From NCBI GenBank assembly GCA_028023455.1, contig JAQFVV010012477.1, forward strand, positions 1,359,501 through 1,423,500: DNA of 64,000 nt, in the 5' to 3' direction. Origin of the DNA: Epiperipatus broadwayi. Taxonomy: Eukaryota; Onychophora; Udeonychophora; Euonychophora; Peripatidae. The notes below the pieces were generated by a model, which saw only the letters and a program-made list of their open reading frames with translations, did not search any database and was not told the origin of the DNA. Shown here one piece after another: positions 13,291 through 25,740 of the stretch; within the stretch, counting starts at the first letter, position 1; each line of letters begins with the position of its first letter. A program made the translations under genes and the position numbers.

Positions 13291-13854
13291 TTTCAAAAAA
13301 ATTTTTGAACTTATTTAAAGGTTCATTAGTAGAATGGTGGACTAGTCTACAATATATTAAAGTTGGTTTTAAAATTACAAAACTAATAGATGGGAAGGTT
13401 TCCTTTAAGGAAGAAAATTATATCACTGTGTTTGATTTATCTAAATGTGGACATTTTTGTATGTTTGGTTATATATCAATATCAAAGCTTGACATTTTGT
13501 CCTTAAGTGTTGAAATCTCCACAGTATTACTTGGAGGTAATTGCATTATTATTATATATAAATAATTTTTTTGATTCAATATAAGTGATCACATGATTCA
13601 AAATGTCAATCAAATTATTTTGATGTGTATCAGTACTCATAATATACAGATGATATTTTCATTTAACCAAGAAGGATATGCAGTTGAAATTGAGGTTTTT
13701 ATTTTCAGGACAAACCTATTCCAAGGTTAGGATAGGGGGTTTATTTTATTTTTATGCTTGGATGATGATTTTCATTTTGGGATTATTGCCTAAAATATAC
13801 ATATTTTTTGCATATGTGTGTTTTTACATATTGTTGTTATAGATTAATTATGGA

Positions 13855-15700
13855 TATGTTGCTGAAATGTGTGGTGCTGGCATTAGTTTGGAGGACCTGA
13901 TGGATATGATGATGAAAATAAATGACATAATCCAAACAAGTTCCGGTGAATTGAAGATACTAATAGGCATGAGATTTTAAAAATTAGAGACCAATATCAC
14001 TGAAGACATAAAGGGATATAGGGAAGAAGTTATGGCCATTAGGTAAAAGTCTAGGATTGAAGCTACCTCTCTGAAGGCAAGATTCGATGAGACAAGTGAA
14101 GAGATGAAAAAAAAAAAACTCAAAGGATATTGGCAAAGTTTGAGGAGTCAAGAAAAGAGTTTTAGGATTTACAAAAGCAAATTTCTTATGTCAATAAGAC
14201 CTTATGGGATAAATTTCAAGCCTTTAAGTGTGAAACTGAAAGTGCTCTTTGGAATGTATACACCAAGATGATGGCTGAAGTTAAAAACACTTCAACTCCC
14301 AGTGGGAGAAGCTTCTCCAATTTAATAGAGGGTATTGTAAGGAGATAATTCAACAAACCAGAGTTGACATACTTCATGACATGGACGAGAAAGTAGACAT
14401 GGTTAATGATGCTATCTCCAATTGTTTCCAGGAAATGAACATTAATCCAGAAAAAGTTCACATAATGCAGGTTACAAGTATGTGAAACCCAGTAACATTG
14501 ACATCATCAAAATATTGACATCATGGGTATGGGTGTCCAATTTGAGGAAATAAAGTTGGTTATGCAAGTAAATAGTGACCATATATCAGAACTTAAAGAA
14601 AAAAGTTCAAAAGTGCATAGTAGAGACACATCAAATTAAGGTTGGATGTACTGTTGGGAATAAGAGTTAGCCTATGGATGAAGCAATCTGAGGGAATTCC
14701 AAATATGAGGACAGCCTGGATTGCAGTCTTAGTTGAATATCTGATGCAAATTTGATGATGAATTCTAAGAGACCACATGACTTGAGTCAACTCTGCAGAA
14801 CTGGTGATTATTGTATGAACACCAATACTTCCAGATTTATTAATATTAAATTTTAAAGAGGAGTACAATGAGAACCCAATGTGGTATTTAAACATGTTAG
14901 AGGAAATATGTTCCATGAGAATACTGTCTGAAGAAGAAAATTTTGTGATTTCCAGCAATCATCTTAATGCTTCAGTGAAGAAATGTTGGTTGTTTTTGTT
15001 TGAGAGGCCTCAAACTTATGGTGATTACCATCAGGCCAAAATGAGCAACTTTTGAAATGAGGACAAGCAGAACTGCATGTACAACTAGCTGTCTCATGAA
15101 AAACATGCCTCCCACAAAGGTGACTATACTTAGTCTTTTAGGCAAGAGGTTTCCAAAATTCAGAATGTTGATTACATTCCTGTTCCAGAAAAGCAAATCA
15201 TGCAAATTTTGTGCTGAAACCTACCTCATCATATCAAGAAGATATTGGTGATTCCCATAAAGTGGTAGATATTTTGGGAATTCTAGAAGCTGGTGAGAGA
15301 GCTTAAGATAGTTCACCTAAATCTAAAAATGACAGCCTTAGTTACTTGCTCTCTAATATTAATTATTATTAGTGTAGAGACAATACATAGGTCACACTCA
15401 GAGAAGTACTTGGAATCATCATCAGTTAAGAAGAGATCATGGAGTTCACATTATGAACCTGAAGTAACATCATGGTATGGATCTTAACACAGAAGGCACC
15501 TTTATGCAAGAACCAATACTGGAGTCAAGACCCAAACAGCCAGATCTTACAAGCTATTCATGTTAGTCATCCACTGGAGCATAAGTTTAAGAAGTTCTTC
15601 AATAATTATGAGGGGCCATATAGGATTGTAAGGAAAAGGGGAATAAATACTTATATGATTAATACACCTGATAGTGGATTATTTTTGAAACACTAAGAAT
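13855..15700 (+). pseudogene. LTR-retrotransposon-like remnant (Gypsy type, tentative)
   Basis: A ~1.85-kb stretch with clearly higher GC than its surroundings and many broken reading frames on the + strand. The 5' part (13890-14460) translates to a Lys/Glu/Met-rich, probably coiled-coil protein (LEDLMDMMMKINDIIQ, then ITEDIKGYREEV), like the gag-proximal region of some invertebrate Gypsy elements. The 3' end (about 15570-15696) reads HKFKKFFNNYEGPYRIVRKR, followed by a stop after 15693. This resembles the C-terminal domain that follows Gypsy integrases. Protease, RT and integrase cores were not recognised, so the middle is deleted or decayed beyond reading. No flanking LTRs were found. ORFs on the opposite strand (14216-14461, 14593-14958) are shadows. 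Only the last block has real diagnostic value. Confidence 0.5.
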
Positions 15701-16530
15701 TAAATTTCATATTTCAATAAATTGGCACCTCTCACAAATTCACTGACCTCTCTGATCAACAGGTGAATATTACTGTTTTCATCCCAACCTTCTATATATA
15801 TTATAATCGTATACTTTTAAAAATTAATTTTAAAAATCATAAGAATGGACTTAGATTCCTTCTATTGCAACCAAAGTAAAGTGAAGTTTTTCTATTCAGC
15901 TCTATTTATAGCTTTTTTTCATTGACATCAGAGTAACTATAGCAATATGTTTTTTCACTCTTTAGCAAATTTCAAATAGTGTTTCTCAAATAAAAATTTT
16001 ATTATAAGAGAATAACAACCAATGAAATAAATATTTTAGCATTTTTACATACAACAAACATTGATGTTTCGTAATACAAATACCATTCTTCCATTCTAAT
16101 AACAATTAAACAATACATTCTCACTACACTATATCGGAAATATATTTTCATACATATTTCTCCAATACAATATCATACAAATAAAATTAAAATATATATT
16201 TGAGAGATTACACATTTCATTATATTGTTTGTAATTTATTATTGTGAATGCAATAATGGAAATACATATAATACCAACAATAATTTTATCCAAACTACAT
16301 GCTTTATTATTCACATATCCACTTTAAAATGAATAAAATCAATTCACAGTCTACATGGTTTCTATTAATACTACCGTTGTCACAGCAACACAGTTCAATG
16401 CTTCATAACATCCATCGTCAAAATCAAACAAGAAAGACAAACAAAGTATGACTGACATTTTACTATATACTAAAACTCATATCAAACTTCAGCCTTCAAT
16501 AGGTACAATACATATATATATATATATACA
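15700..16530. other. AT-rich spacer, C-over-G strand composition
   Basis: No gene recognised. Compared with the sequence before 15.7 kb, the + strand changes from G-rich to C-rich, and this persists to about 21.8 kb. Confidence 0.5.
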
Positions 16531-16532
16531 TT

Positions 16533-16586
16533 TAATTAGAAGGAATTCGAACCCAGTCTTTAGACTGGTTCAAATCCCTTCTAATT
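16533..16586. repeat. 54-bp palindrome resembling a tRNA T-arm/B-box
   Basis: AATTAGAAGGAATTCGAACC pairs with GGTTCAAATCCCTTCTAATT around AGTCTTTAGACT, giving a ~25-bp stem with a tiny loop. The right arm contains GGTTCAAATCC, which fits the RNA polymerase III B-box consensus GGTTCGANTCC with one change. The left arm contains the reverse complement of a B-box-like string. No A-box was seen, so it is not a tRNA gene. Confidence 0.6.
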
Positions 16587-16589
16587 ACA

Positions 16590-19500
16590 GTAAGTTCAGT
16601 GCAGACAATAAACTTGTATTATATATGTATATTATGCAGAAAATGTATTACTTTTTATTTTTACTGATAAAAACTAGAAAAAAAACTTTGGACATTTCTA
16701 CATTAATATTTAAATTTTTTTTATTTATCCTTATTTTTAAAAATGTATTTAATTTAAATTTACAAAATCAACACTCTTTAGATAATAAATTAATAAAAAA
16801 AGTATTTGATTGTTATACCAGTTCTGGCTTGAATTTTAAAACATAAAATTTAAAATATATCCTTTTTTTTCAACAAGTACATTTATATTATTATTTATGA
16901 AGTTTCTCCTGATTCCTTCATTTTTGTTTTTGAAGGGCAACAGTAATATATCATTTTCAAATGGTATATATCTCACTCTAGTTTGTTGAAATATCTTGTT
17001 TTTAGCATGTAAAAAAATTCTTTACATTTTTTACTTTTTTTTTTTTTTGTCCGCTCAATATTTTATGTTTTCTCACTCGTTTGAAAAATATAAGATATAA
17101 CAAAAATAGTCAGATCAACAATTGCAAATTTTTCTACTAAGATCAAGTCTTATTTTAAAAGTTTTAGATTACATGAACATGTTATGTACGTTGGTGCTGT
17201 CAGTAATTTTGCAAAAGATTTGAGAGAAGTGACACTTTCTTTAAGTCAGATATAAATAGTTTAAATAAAGGAAAAGGAAACATTCTATTCTAGAGATGAA
17301 ATGTATTTTCTGAATACTATAATTCTTACTATTGTATGCTTTTTTATATATATTTTTGTGTGAAAATATTAAGTAGAAATTTTTTTTTTAATAAATATAT
17401 TAAATAATCTCCATACGAACCACACATTCTTTTCAATTCATGTACATTAAGATACAATAAAAAATAAAAAAAAACAAGTAATCACTAAATTACACTTCAT
17501 GATAATTGTGTTGCTGCACTTTACTTATGAATACGTGACATTAATTTTTATTTTACAATTTTACATATTTAGGTAATGAAACATTTTTTGTAAGACAGGT
17601 ATAGTAAGCAATAACTTTAAAAAAAAAAAAAAAAAATTATTACAGTTATAGAATAAAGATAGGAATTAGAGATAAAAAATAAAAACTTTTAAGATTTCAC
17701 AATGCAAAGCAAAGATCTCCCCACCAACAATTCCAAGAGAACTTATTGTGGCTAGAATATGAGGATGAGGTTTATTTATTTTTTGTATTATCTAACTAAA
17801 ACATCGACCTTATTTTGTTTACCAATAAATGGATAATTAATTAGATCCTTTATTAAAACAAAGATCCAAAACCTGCTTCTATTAATCCTATATTTAAATT
17901 CTGGTTCATGAAAGTGAAAAATGGATGATACTACTATTACGAATGCATATCCAAAATGTTAGTGGATTAAAGAATCTTAGATTAAGGGTCAGGGTTTATT
18001 CATTACAAGCTTAATAATTAATAAAATTTATTTATATATATAAAAAAAAAACCTTTAATGTTTATTTTGAATTTAATAGTTTCTTCTGACAGAGGTACAG
18101 AGCAATGAAAAAGAATCAAAATCTATCTAATGTTTTCAATATTCTCTTCATGTATAAAGCCATATTAATAGTAACTTTAATTTGTTCTTGAAATATTCTA
18201 CATTACAAAATACATTACATACTTCAAATTTTATGTATGGCTGTTTAAGTTATATAATTTAGAGTATACATGTAACTGAGTTTGTGCATCATTATAATAT
18301 GTAAACATTATATTTCTGTGAACTGATAATTGTCTCATATGAATTTATAAAATAGTATGCGCTTTGTTTAACTAACTCATTAACTCAAGAATTTAATTAA
18401 ATATTATCATTGGTCAACAATTGTAATAGCACCTATCTGGCTAGATTTCTTTATCCTATTGTACAACTTTTAATAAAATTTTCAAATTGTTTAAATTTAT
18501 TTGGCTGACATTTGTCTTGGTACTTTTATTTCTCAATTGTCTAAACAATTCAAAAGATCTCTTGCTTCTCCCTGAGTTTAGTTCAGCGCATTCATGTTCG
18601 CATATCCTGTCCACCCTTAAAATAAATGTTTAGTTCCGATTTTCAGACTAGTAGTGCCCTTGTGGTCAGTATACACGAATCCAAAATCTTTTGTCCATTA
18701 CAATATATATATATTAATGTGTGATATACAAAACAATACAAATTAAAGATGAAAAAAATGTTTTACAAACAAAATCAAAAATTGAGTATATAAAAGTCGT
18801 AATGTATAATCTATCATATGCATTAATCTATTATTTTGTTAATACATATATAATAATGGTAGTTGCCATGTTCAAAATCTGCAATTTATATTTCGTTATA
18901 AATTAGAATTGGTTGCAAGATTTGATCCAATCTCAGACGTTATTTTCTAGATAGCTATTTAGAGTTCAAATAAAATAATTATTGAATTATAGGTATTTAG
19001 TGTTTATTTAAAAACAATAAAATTTAAAAAAAACATATACTCTTTTATACATTATTTAGCCTATTTGGGGGAATATGAGGAATATAAACTTCTGATTCAC
19101 TGCTTTTCCGTATGCTGACACGTCGTTGTCTTGCATAAATTATTTATCAACTGTTATCAAGTAATACAAAGAATATCCAACATAGTGATTGTCAATTAGT
19201 TGATGGAACTTATGATTTATAAAACAATAAGTTTAGTGAATAAAGAAGTTTTGTCACAATGGGTAACTGTTCATAAGGTTTCCTTTTTTTTTGTATGTTA
19301 TTGAAAAAATTTAATGTCAATTTGGATTGCTGAAATCAGTATAAAAATAAAAGATATGATTTTTATGTAAAAAGAAGAACAGTAAATGTTTTCTTTTCTG
19401 TATTTTCTTTTAAATATTGTCTGCAATTTTACTCTTTATAACAAATCTCACTTTACTTAAGAAATATTTTTAAGTATTCATATTATATTTTTATCTATGT

Positions 19501-19880
19501 TTATTATTACTATTTTTATAGTAGTTTTGAAATTCCATTAAGTATTGACATTACTATAATTATTTTATCATTTTGATAATTACCCAAATTATACATATAT
19601 GATAAGTTATGAATATTAAAAAATATATTATCATTATGTAATAAAAATATTCAGACTTTTTGAATAATTTATATATCTGCATGTATTTCTTTGGAATAGA
19701 CCTTGAAAATGATAATAAGATATAGTCAAAATTTGGGACTAGAAGAAAAATTTATATATTTATATATATTAATTACAAAAGACTTCAACTCGCACATTTA
19801 AGCTCCCTACAAGTATTCAATCTATCTTATACATCATATGGGAAAAATATAAATAATCTCCAATATACATATATAGTGCT
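16590..19880. other. AT-rich spacer, nothing recognised
   Basis: It contains poly-A, poly-T and TA microsatellite runs. ORFs such as 16448-16846 and 18721-18906 are low-complexity and AT-driven. Confidence 0.5.
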
Positions 19881-20800
19881 GAATATACTCAGTTTATATA
19901 AAGATAGCAATTCTTTAAACTTTAATGAACAATATTTAATCTTCTCCACTTTTCAACTCTTCAACCATCCATTTTATTGGAAATCCAAGGATGGAATGCT
20001 CAAATCCTCCGTTGATGCCAATATTATTATCATACCCATATTGACCTTAAGTCAATCTGATCACTAACACCCAGGACCTTAATATATCAATTTAATTATA
20101 CAGAAAAGGGATAAGATTATAGTCTGAATGTGTAATATTTAAATATATGTATATTGTCTATGCTAAACTTAATGAAATTTATAAGGACTGTGAACTCTAA
20201 CTTTCAAGCTCCCTACATCTATCCAATGTATCTTATATAACTCATACACATGACCACATACATATAAAAAATATAAAAGATCTCCAATATACTTATTTGG
20301 TGCTAAACCAGCACTCAACAGTTGGTTCAAATATTTGCTATCTTAATATAAATTGTGCACTGATTGTATATATGTGTGAGAGAATGGTGATTTGGACCAA
20401 CTGATGAGTGCTGGTAATTTGTATCAGTTGTATAAGACAGATTGAGTAGATATAGGGAGCTTGATAGTTCAAGAGTTCAATTCTCTTATAATGACATTAG
20501 GTTTTAGTATAGACAATATATATATATTTAAATTTTACATATTCAGTCTGTATTCTGCCCATCTTTCTTCTATGTAATTAAATGAACATTTTAAAGTCCT
20601 TTGTGTGAGGGATCAGATTTACTTAATGTCACCAGGAGTATGACTATTATATTGTTGATGTTTTGAGAATTCCATTCTCAGATTTTCAATAAAATGGATG
20701 GCTGAAGAGTTGGAGAGTGAATACGGTGGAAGCTTCTCCATTAAAGGTTAAAGATTTGCTGTCTTAATATAAACTGACCACTGATTATATATATGTTTTA
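19880..20800. repeat. Nested inverted-repeat block, ~0.9 kb
   Basis: There are two levels of inversion. The outer arms are about 19890-20065 (containing CTCTTCAACCATCCATTTTA) and about 20590-20780 (containing AAAATGGATGGCTGAAGAGT). The inner arms are about 20205-20250 (AAGCTCCCTACATC) and about 20420-20465 (AGATATAGGGAGCTT). The inner segment carries two decayed hammerhead-like motifs in opposite orientation (20296-20321 and 20401-20407). The outer-arm sequence also occurs within the dimeric repeats at 35.06-35.16 and 48.54-48.62 kb, so this is a rearranged member of that family. Confidence 0.65.
20296..20330 (-). ncRNA. Decayed hammerhead-like motif
   Basis: On the minus strand this reads CTGTTGA (consensus CTGATGA, one change), then the 15-nt hairpin GTGCTGGTTTAGCAC with a perfect 5-bp stem, then CAAA in place of GAAA. 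The spacing is the same as in the better copies at 31.3 and 35.2 kb. The two core substitutions should abolish cleavage. Confidence 0.4.
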
Positions 20801-22534
20801 TAATATTAGACAAAATATAAGTTTATGTAAACCCATATATGAATTACAATTCTGTACTGTATAAGAATTTATAATTAAAGTTTACCAAATGGAACTTCAA
20901 GTTTTTTACGAATTAAACAAACAAATAATTATTTTAATAGAAGAAATAAATTTAACGTTTTCCAATTTTTATTATATATAATTGTCATAGGAAAAATAAT
21001 TGCTAACTAATTTTCAAATATAATGCATAAAATAATAGCTAAAGCTTATCAAACCAATAGAATATCCTGTTATCAAGGCAGTCTATATAGATAAAAGATG
21101 GACTCCAACTTTTACTCAAATCTAAGTTCTGTAAAGAGAAAAGAAATAAAATCCTATGATTGAATAAGGTTGAAATTTTAATCTTCCTAAAAGTTTTACA
21201 TAATTTTCATTTAATAGACAATCAAATATACCAGTTTTTAAAACAAACTTTTACTCTCTAGTTTAAGTGAATTAAATATTAACATAGCAATAAATGTCTG
21301 GTTTACAAATAGAATTTTTATTCAAGACAAACAAAACATTAGTAACTATAATCTTTAAACCACCTAATACAATTATATATGAAAAATAATCCTAATGCTT
21401 ACCAGTATACTGAAATAAACATCTAAATATTAAATCACCTCACATAGTTAAAAAATTTAGCACTGCTCTCTGTGAAATAAATATATAAATATATTTAAGT
21501 CCATATCAAAATGATAACTCTTTGAAACTGTATAATATTAGATTTTAAATATTAAATCGCAAACTAATTCAAACAAAGTGAGTGAAATTTATATAAACAA
21601 TGATGTTAACTCACTATTAAACAAACTACTATTATATAAACACAAACTAAACATTAGTAATTTTAATCTTTAAACCACCTAACACAATTATAAATAAAAA
21701 TAATCCCAATTCTTAACACTATACTGAAATAAATATCTAAATATTAAATCACCTCACATGATTAAAAGTGTTAGTACTGCCCTCTAGAAATTAAATGTAT
21801 TGGAGTCCATAGTCTATTGGTAACTATATATGCTCTAATTTTATGAGAGTTTTAACAAAAGTGTGTGAGGTTTTTTACATTAACATATTTACAAAGACAA
21901 TTTCAGAAAACTGTGTATTGTAGCCTTTCTATTTTATGTACATTACTTCATAAATGTGTATAATAGTCGTTTTTATAGAAAACTTTAAATTTAATGCAAG
22001 AGTTGTTTATAACATAGTATTTTTATATCTAAAGTAGATTAAAATACACTGTTTATTTAATGTTAAAGTTGAAGCTAAATTATTTTAAAGTAATATTATT
22101 TAAATTTAATAACAAAGTTGAGGTATAAAATAATATTTATAGTTAAGTAAAAGTAAATCATTATTAGAGTTATGTAATATAATATCATAATAATAATCTT
22201 AGTGATAAAAATCAATATTTTATAATTATTGACAGTTTAAGTTAAAATTATTATTTATTTTTCTTAAATTATTTAATGATGATGTATTAATTGTGGTATG
22301 TAATCTGTGTTAATTTGTGTAGGCACACATTTTTGTTAAAATTAATTAAGTTTAACTTCCTTCTTGCTAAAGTTGATTTATTTGTTGTATCGATTTTATG
22401 TTGCAATTTATTCTTGTATCAATTTTTGAAAATGTATCAAAATTGATTATTATAATTACATAAACCATAGAATTTTATATTTCCAAATTTAAATGTAATA
22501 AAAAGTATTTTTTATTTAAAAGTATATTTAAAAT
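20800..22534. other. AT-rich spacer with one long direct repeat
   Basis: No gene recognised. It contains the 21327-21795 direct repeat. The + strand changes from C-rich to G-rich at about 21.8 kb. Confidence 0.5.
21327..21795 (+). repeat. Two ~155-bp direct repeats, ~315-bp period
   Basis: A block beginning ACAAACAAAACATTAGTAAC and running through AAACCACCTAATACAATTAT and AAATATTAAATCACCTCACA starts at 21327. It recurs from about 21641 with roughly 85-90% identity by eye. Both copies end near CTGC(T/C)CTCT. It is probably a diverged local tandem duplication. Confidence 0.8.
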
Positions 22535-22619
22535 AGCGTCAAGCGTTGTTAGTTGAGAGGTTATCGCACCCGCCTTGCAAGCAAGTAGTTGGTTGCAGAT
22601 GAGTGTCCCGGCCGATGCT
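22535..22619 (+). pseudogene. tRNA-like relic (Ala-UGC type) or SINE head
   Basis: The 85-bp segment ends in GATGCT, which pairs with the starting AGCGTC (one G-U), as an acceptor stem would. TAGTTGAGAGGTTATCGC is A-box-like. The anticodon arm has CCCGC (22569-22573), loop CTTGCAA with TGC at 22576-22578, then GCAAG, which keeps only three of five pairs. The expected partner would be GCGGG, so two G-to-A changes explain the loss. The T-arm is disturbed: GCAGATGAGTGTCCCGGC stands in place of a regular GGTTCGANTCC loop. It is not a functional tRNA. It could be a tRNA-derived SINE head, although no SINE body or tail was recognised downstream. Confidence 0.55.
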
Positions 22620-22759
22620 ATGACATATGAAAATATATATATAGTATTTAAATAAATTTTAATATATATTATTTAATAAGATTTATTATTAAATTATTAT
22701 TTTTTAAAAAAAAAGATAGACATAATTATTATGCAAATTTTATTGTCTGGGTTAATTGA

Positions 22760-22819
22760 CCAATCGTGTATGGGTCAAATACGGCTATAAATACAGGTGA
22801 TTTGTTGACGAAATCAGTT
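22760..22819 (+). promoter_or_regulatory. Candidate Pol II core promoter (CCAAT, TATA, Inr)
   Basis: CCAAT at 22760-22764, TATAAATA at 22786-22793 and the initiator-like TCAGTT at 22814-22819. If the A at 22816 is +1, the TATA box starts at -30 and CCAAT at about -55, which is canonical spacing. The surrounding sequence is locally less AT-extreme (GGGTCAAATACGGC precedes the TATA box). In DNA this AT-rich, TATA strings alone mean little. The evidence is the spacing of three elements and the position close to a strand-composition switch. Confidence 0.35.
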
Positions 22820-23092
22820 GTTGTCTGATATTTTTTCTTAAAATCAATCGAGTAACTTTTGAGAAATGAAACTGTATTCCTTATAATTTAAGTTGTGCAT
22901 TTCGTTACATTTTATTACGTTATTAGTAAAGTATTTTCAGAAATTTGTAAAATCACAGAAAATAATTGAAAAAGTTTATTATACTGTACTTGTTTTAATA
23001 TAGAGTAAAAACAATAAATCTTTCTTATCAGTGTTGAGTGAAAAACAACTAAAAATCTATGATCATTGTCAGAAAAAAATATGTTTCATCAG
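22816..23092 (+). other. Speculative first exon: start, ATG and splice donor
   Basis: Downstream of the putative initiator there is a ~243-nt leader, an ATG at 23059 and a short ORF. Eleven codons later comes CATCAG|GTAAAA (boundary after 23092), a good splice-donor match. Read through the donor, the ORF continues to 23310 (83 codons) with no recognised domain. If real, this would be the first coding exon of a gene whose other exons lie beyond what I can identify. It could equally be a chance ORF or the end of an unknown mobile element. Confidence 0.18.
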
Positions 23093-23310
23093 GTAAAAAT
23101 GCTCTTAGAGAATTATACTGGAGAGTATGTCCTTTAGCCCAAAGAGCAATGATAAGAATATGTAAGGACTTTATATTTAATCATATTTGTGTGTTGTATG
23201 TTAAAGAACATTTTTTATTAATCTTAACAAATAACTATAATAAAAATAGACTTTTATTTGATAAATCTATTAATATTTTCTATCAAAAATTTATTAAAGA
23301 CTTGTTCTGA

Positions 23311-25740
23311 AAAGCAGAAAAAATGAATGCAAAGTAATTATTTTAGGTAAAGTGGATTTATTTGTCTACTATTCATTCTATGCTTAATTCATGAATGTTT
23401 TTTATAAGAAATATATACTAGCCTGAAAGAGAATTTGTATAATTGTGTAATGTGTTTAACTATTATATTTTAAGTTAGTAGAATAATAAATGAGAATTAT
23501 TTTAAGAAGAGCTATACAAGTTATAAGCCCACTATTAATATTGTTAAAATGAATATTAATTGGAGGAGACTGTTCCAAATGTATGTGACTTAAGAATATT
23601 ATTGCAAGTTATTAATATGCAAATGTGAATATGTGTGCAAAGAATTAATAAAATTGGATGATATTGTTAAAATTATTCATAATGCTTTTATATAAAAGAT
23701 TTGGAGAAGTTTTAATTAAATGAAATAATTTTGCAGTAAATTGATCAATGCAGACTGAAGAAACTTTTAAAAATGTGATAATTGTTGGATTTATTAATAA
23801 ATGCTTATTATTAACTTTTGTAAAATTTGCTTCATCAATGAGATAAAATCAATGAACATTATAACACTTTTTATCCTGTATTGGTAAGCAACATTTCCAT
23901 TGGAATTTCTTTAATATTTTTGCATTAACCTTTCAATTTAGCAGAATGACAGAATTTTGACTTTTGACCAATTCACCCTTGGTGAATTTTTTTGTAAGTA
24001 TTATACATTTAAATACATGTAAAATGGTATCTTTTATTATATTAAATTTTCATTAAAAAATTTATGGTAGAAAGCAGGAAATTCAAAATTCCCACTCTTA
24101 CAATAGACATAAGCCCTGCCCTGACATATCAAGCCATTGTCTGTTGCCGAGGCTGTAAAACATTCGGTGTTGTACATCATTGTTTAAAAAAAATAGTTCC
24201 AATAACCAAAAACATGTTTATTTGCAAATTTATTATGGTTTTAGATATTTTAAAAAAATAATTTACACTATATTTATTAGATATCAAGAAATATAAATTA
24301 TTAATAACTTATTTTGACTTGAAGTACTTTATTTTCAAAAACATGTTATATTACAGTGAATGTAAGCATGACCTGAAGCAATTTACAAGCTTAGTTTCTA
24401 CATAAGCAATCTATTTATACTTACGAGTATGAAAATATTACAATTTTGCAATAAACATTCAAAATTTTTTAACTTTTAAAGCATAATTCATTAGATATAA
24501 GAGAAATAAATAAATATTCATTTGGATGTTTAAAAATGATAAGTATTAAGAAATATTTTGTTGATTTTAGAAACTGAAAATAATCTTTCTAAAAATAATG
24601 GTGTATAAACTCTTTGTTTTGTTTACAATCTTATTTTTTTAATATTTACAGAAACAAAATGTGAACATTTAAAATTTATTTAGGTAATAAATAAAAATAT
24701 CTATCAAATGAAGTCAAAATTATTATTATTCAGATAAGTAATAATCATTTTATCATATATTTTACATTGATGTGTGAGACAAAGAAAAAAGTCAGAAAAT
24801 GCACAGAATTGTGTAAGAGCATGGAGGGGATTAAAAAAATCTTTAATTAGGTGAACATTGTAGTGATGGTGACAAGCATTTCCCCCAAATTTCAGTGTAA
24901 AAAATGAAATGAAACTTTTATTATTTTTTATATTTTTTCTTACTTAAGGAAATATATTGGAGTTAATTTAATATTCATATATAGCATTATTATTAAGATG
25001 TATTTTTAAATTTATGTAATATTTGGTAATTTTATATTTAATATTTGATATAAAAAAGGGAAGAAAAATTAACATAAGTCCATAACATCATGGAATGAAG
25101 TCAACATGAGGATCACAGTTATAATCATAGTAACATGATTAAGGTGAATTTTATTTAGTATGGTAAATTTTAATATTGTTATTTATTAATTCAAGTGCTA
25201 AGTTGGGTAAACTGAAAATTATATTTATTCTGTTTATTCCTCTTAATGTTTTTTAGAGGTACAAATATAAGTTTTATAAGCTGTATGTTTTGTTACCATA
25301 TAATGAATGTATTTTATCATAAGTTAAATATCTGAAATCATTTGTTCGTGTTGTATTTAATCTTCTTGGCGCTTAAAGAATGCTATATACAAAAGTTTAA
25401 ACATTATTTTATGAAGAGATGTTTAGTATTTCATTATGATGTTTTTAGGAGTTATACAGAGTGTTTATGATAGACAGTTAGAGTAGTATTAGGAAATCCT
25501 GCAGCACAAGAGATCTTTTGAATATTAATTATAATACAGCTAACATAGGTGTGTATGTTTTTATGATACATAGTCAGTAGCATTTCATCCCATAAATCAG
25601 TAAGTGCTCAGAGAGAAGTCATAATTGGAATGTAAGGTAGACACAAGAAATTTATGGTCTTAAGCTCAACATCTGGGTTTTCATTGTTTTTTTATAGTTC
25701 TGATAGTTTTAATCCCTCACTTTTAATCGCTACTATTGTC
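23311..25740. other. AT-rich, G-over-C spacer
   Basis: No gene recognised. The ORF at 24064-24261 has two Cys clusters (CCRGC and HHC) and a small patch of higher GC, but I match it to nothing. Confidence 0.5.

Noticed and set aside
14593-14958. 121-codon minus-strand ORF
   Set aside because: It lies antisense to the broken LTR-element-like coding block and has no recognisable domain. It is a shadow ORF.
24064-24261. Small Cys-containing ORF as a zinc-finger exon
   Set aside because: The spacing CC..C and HHC does not fit a known finger, and flanking splice signals are weak.
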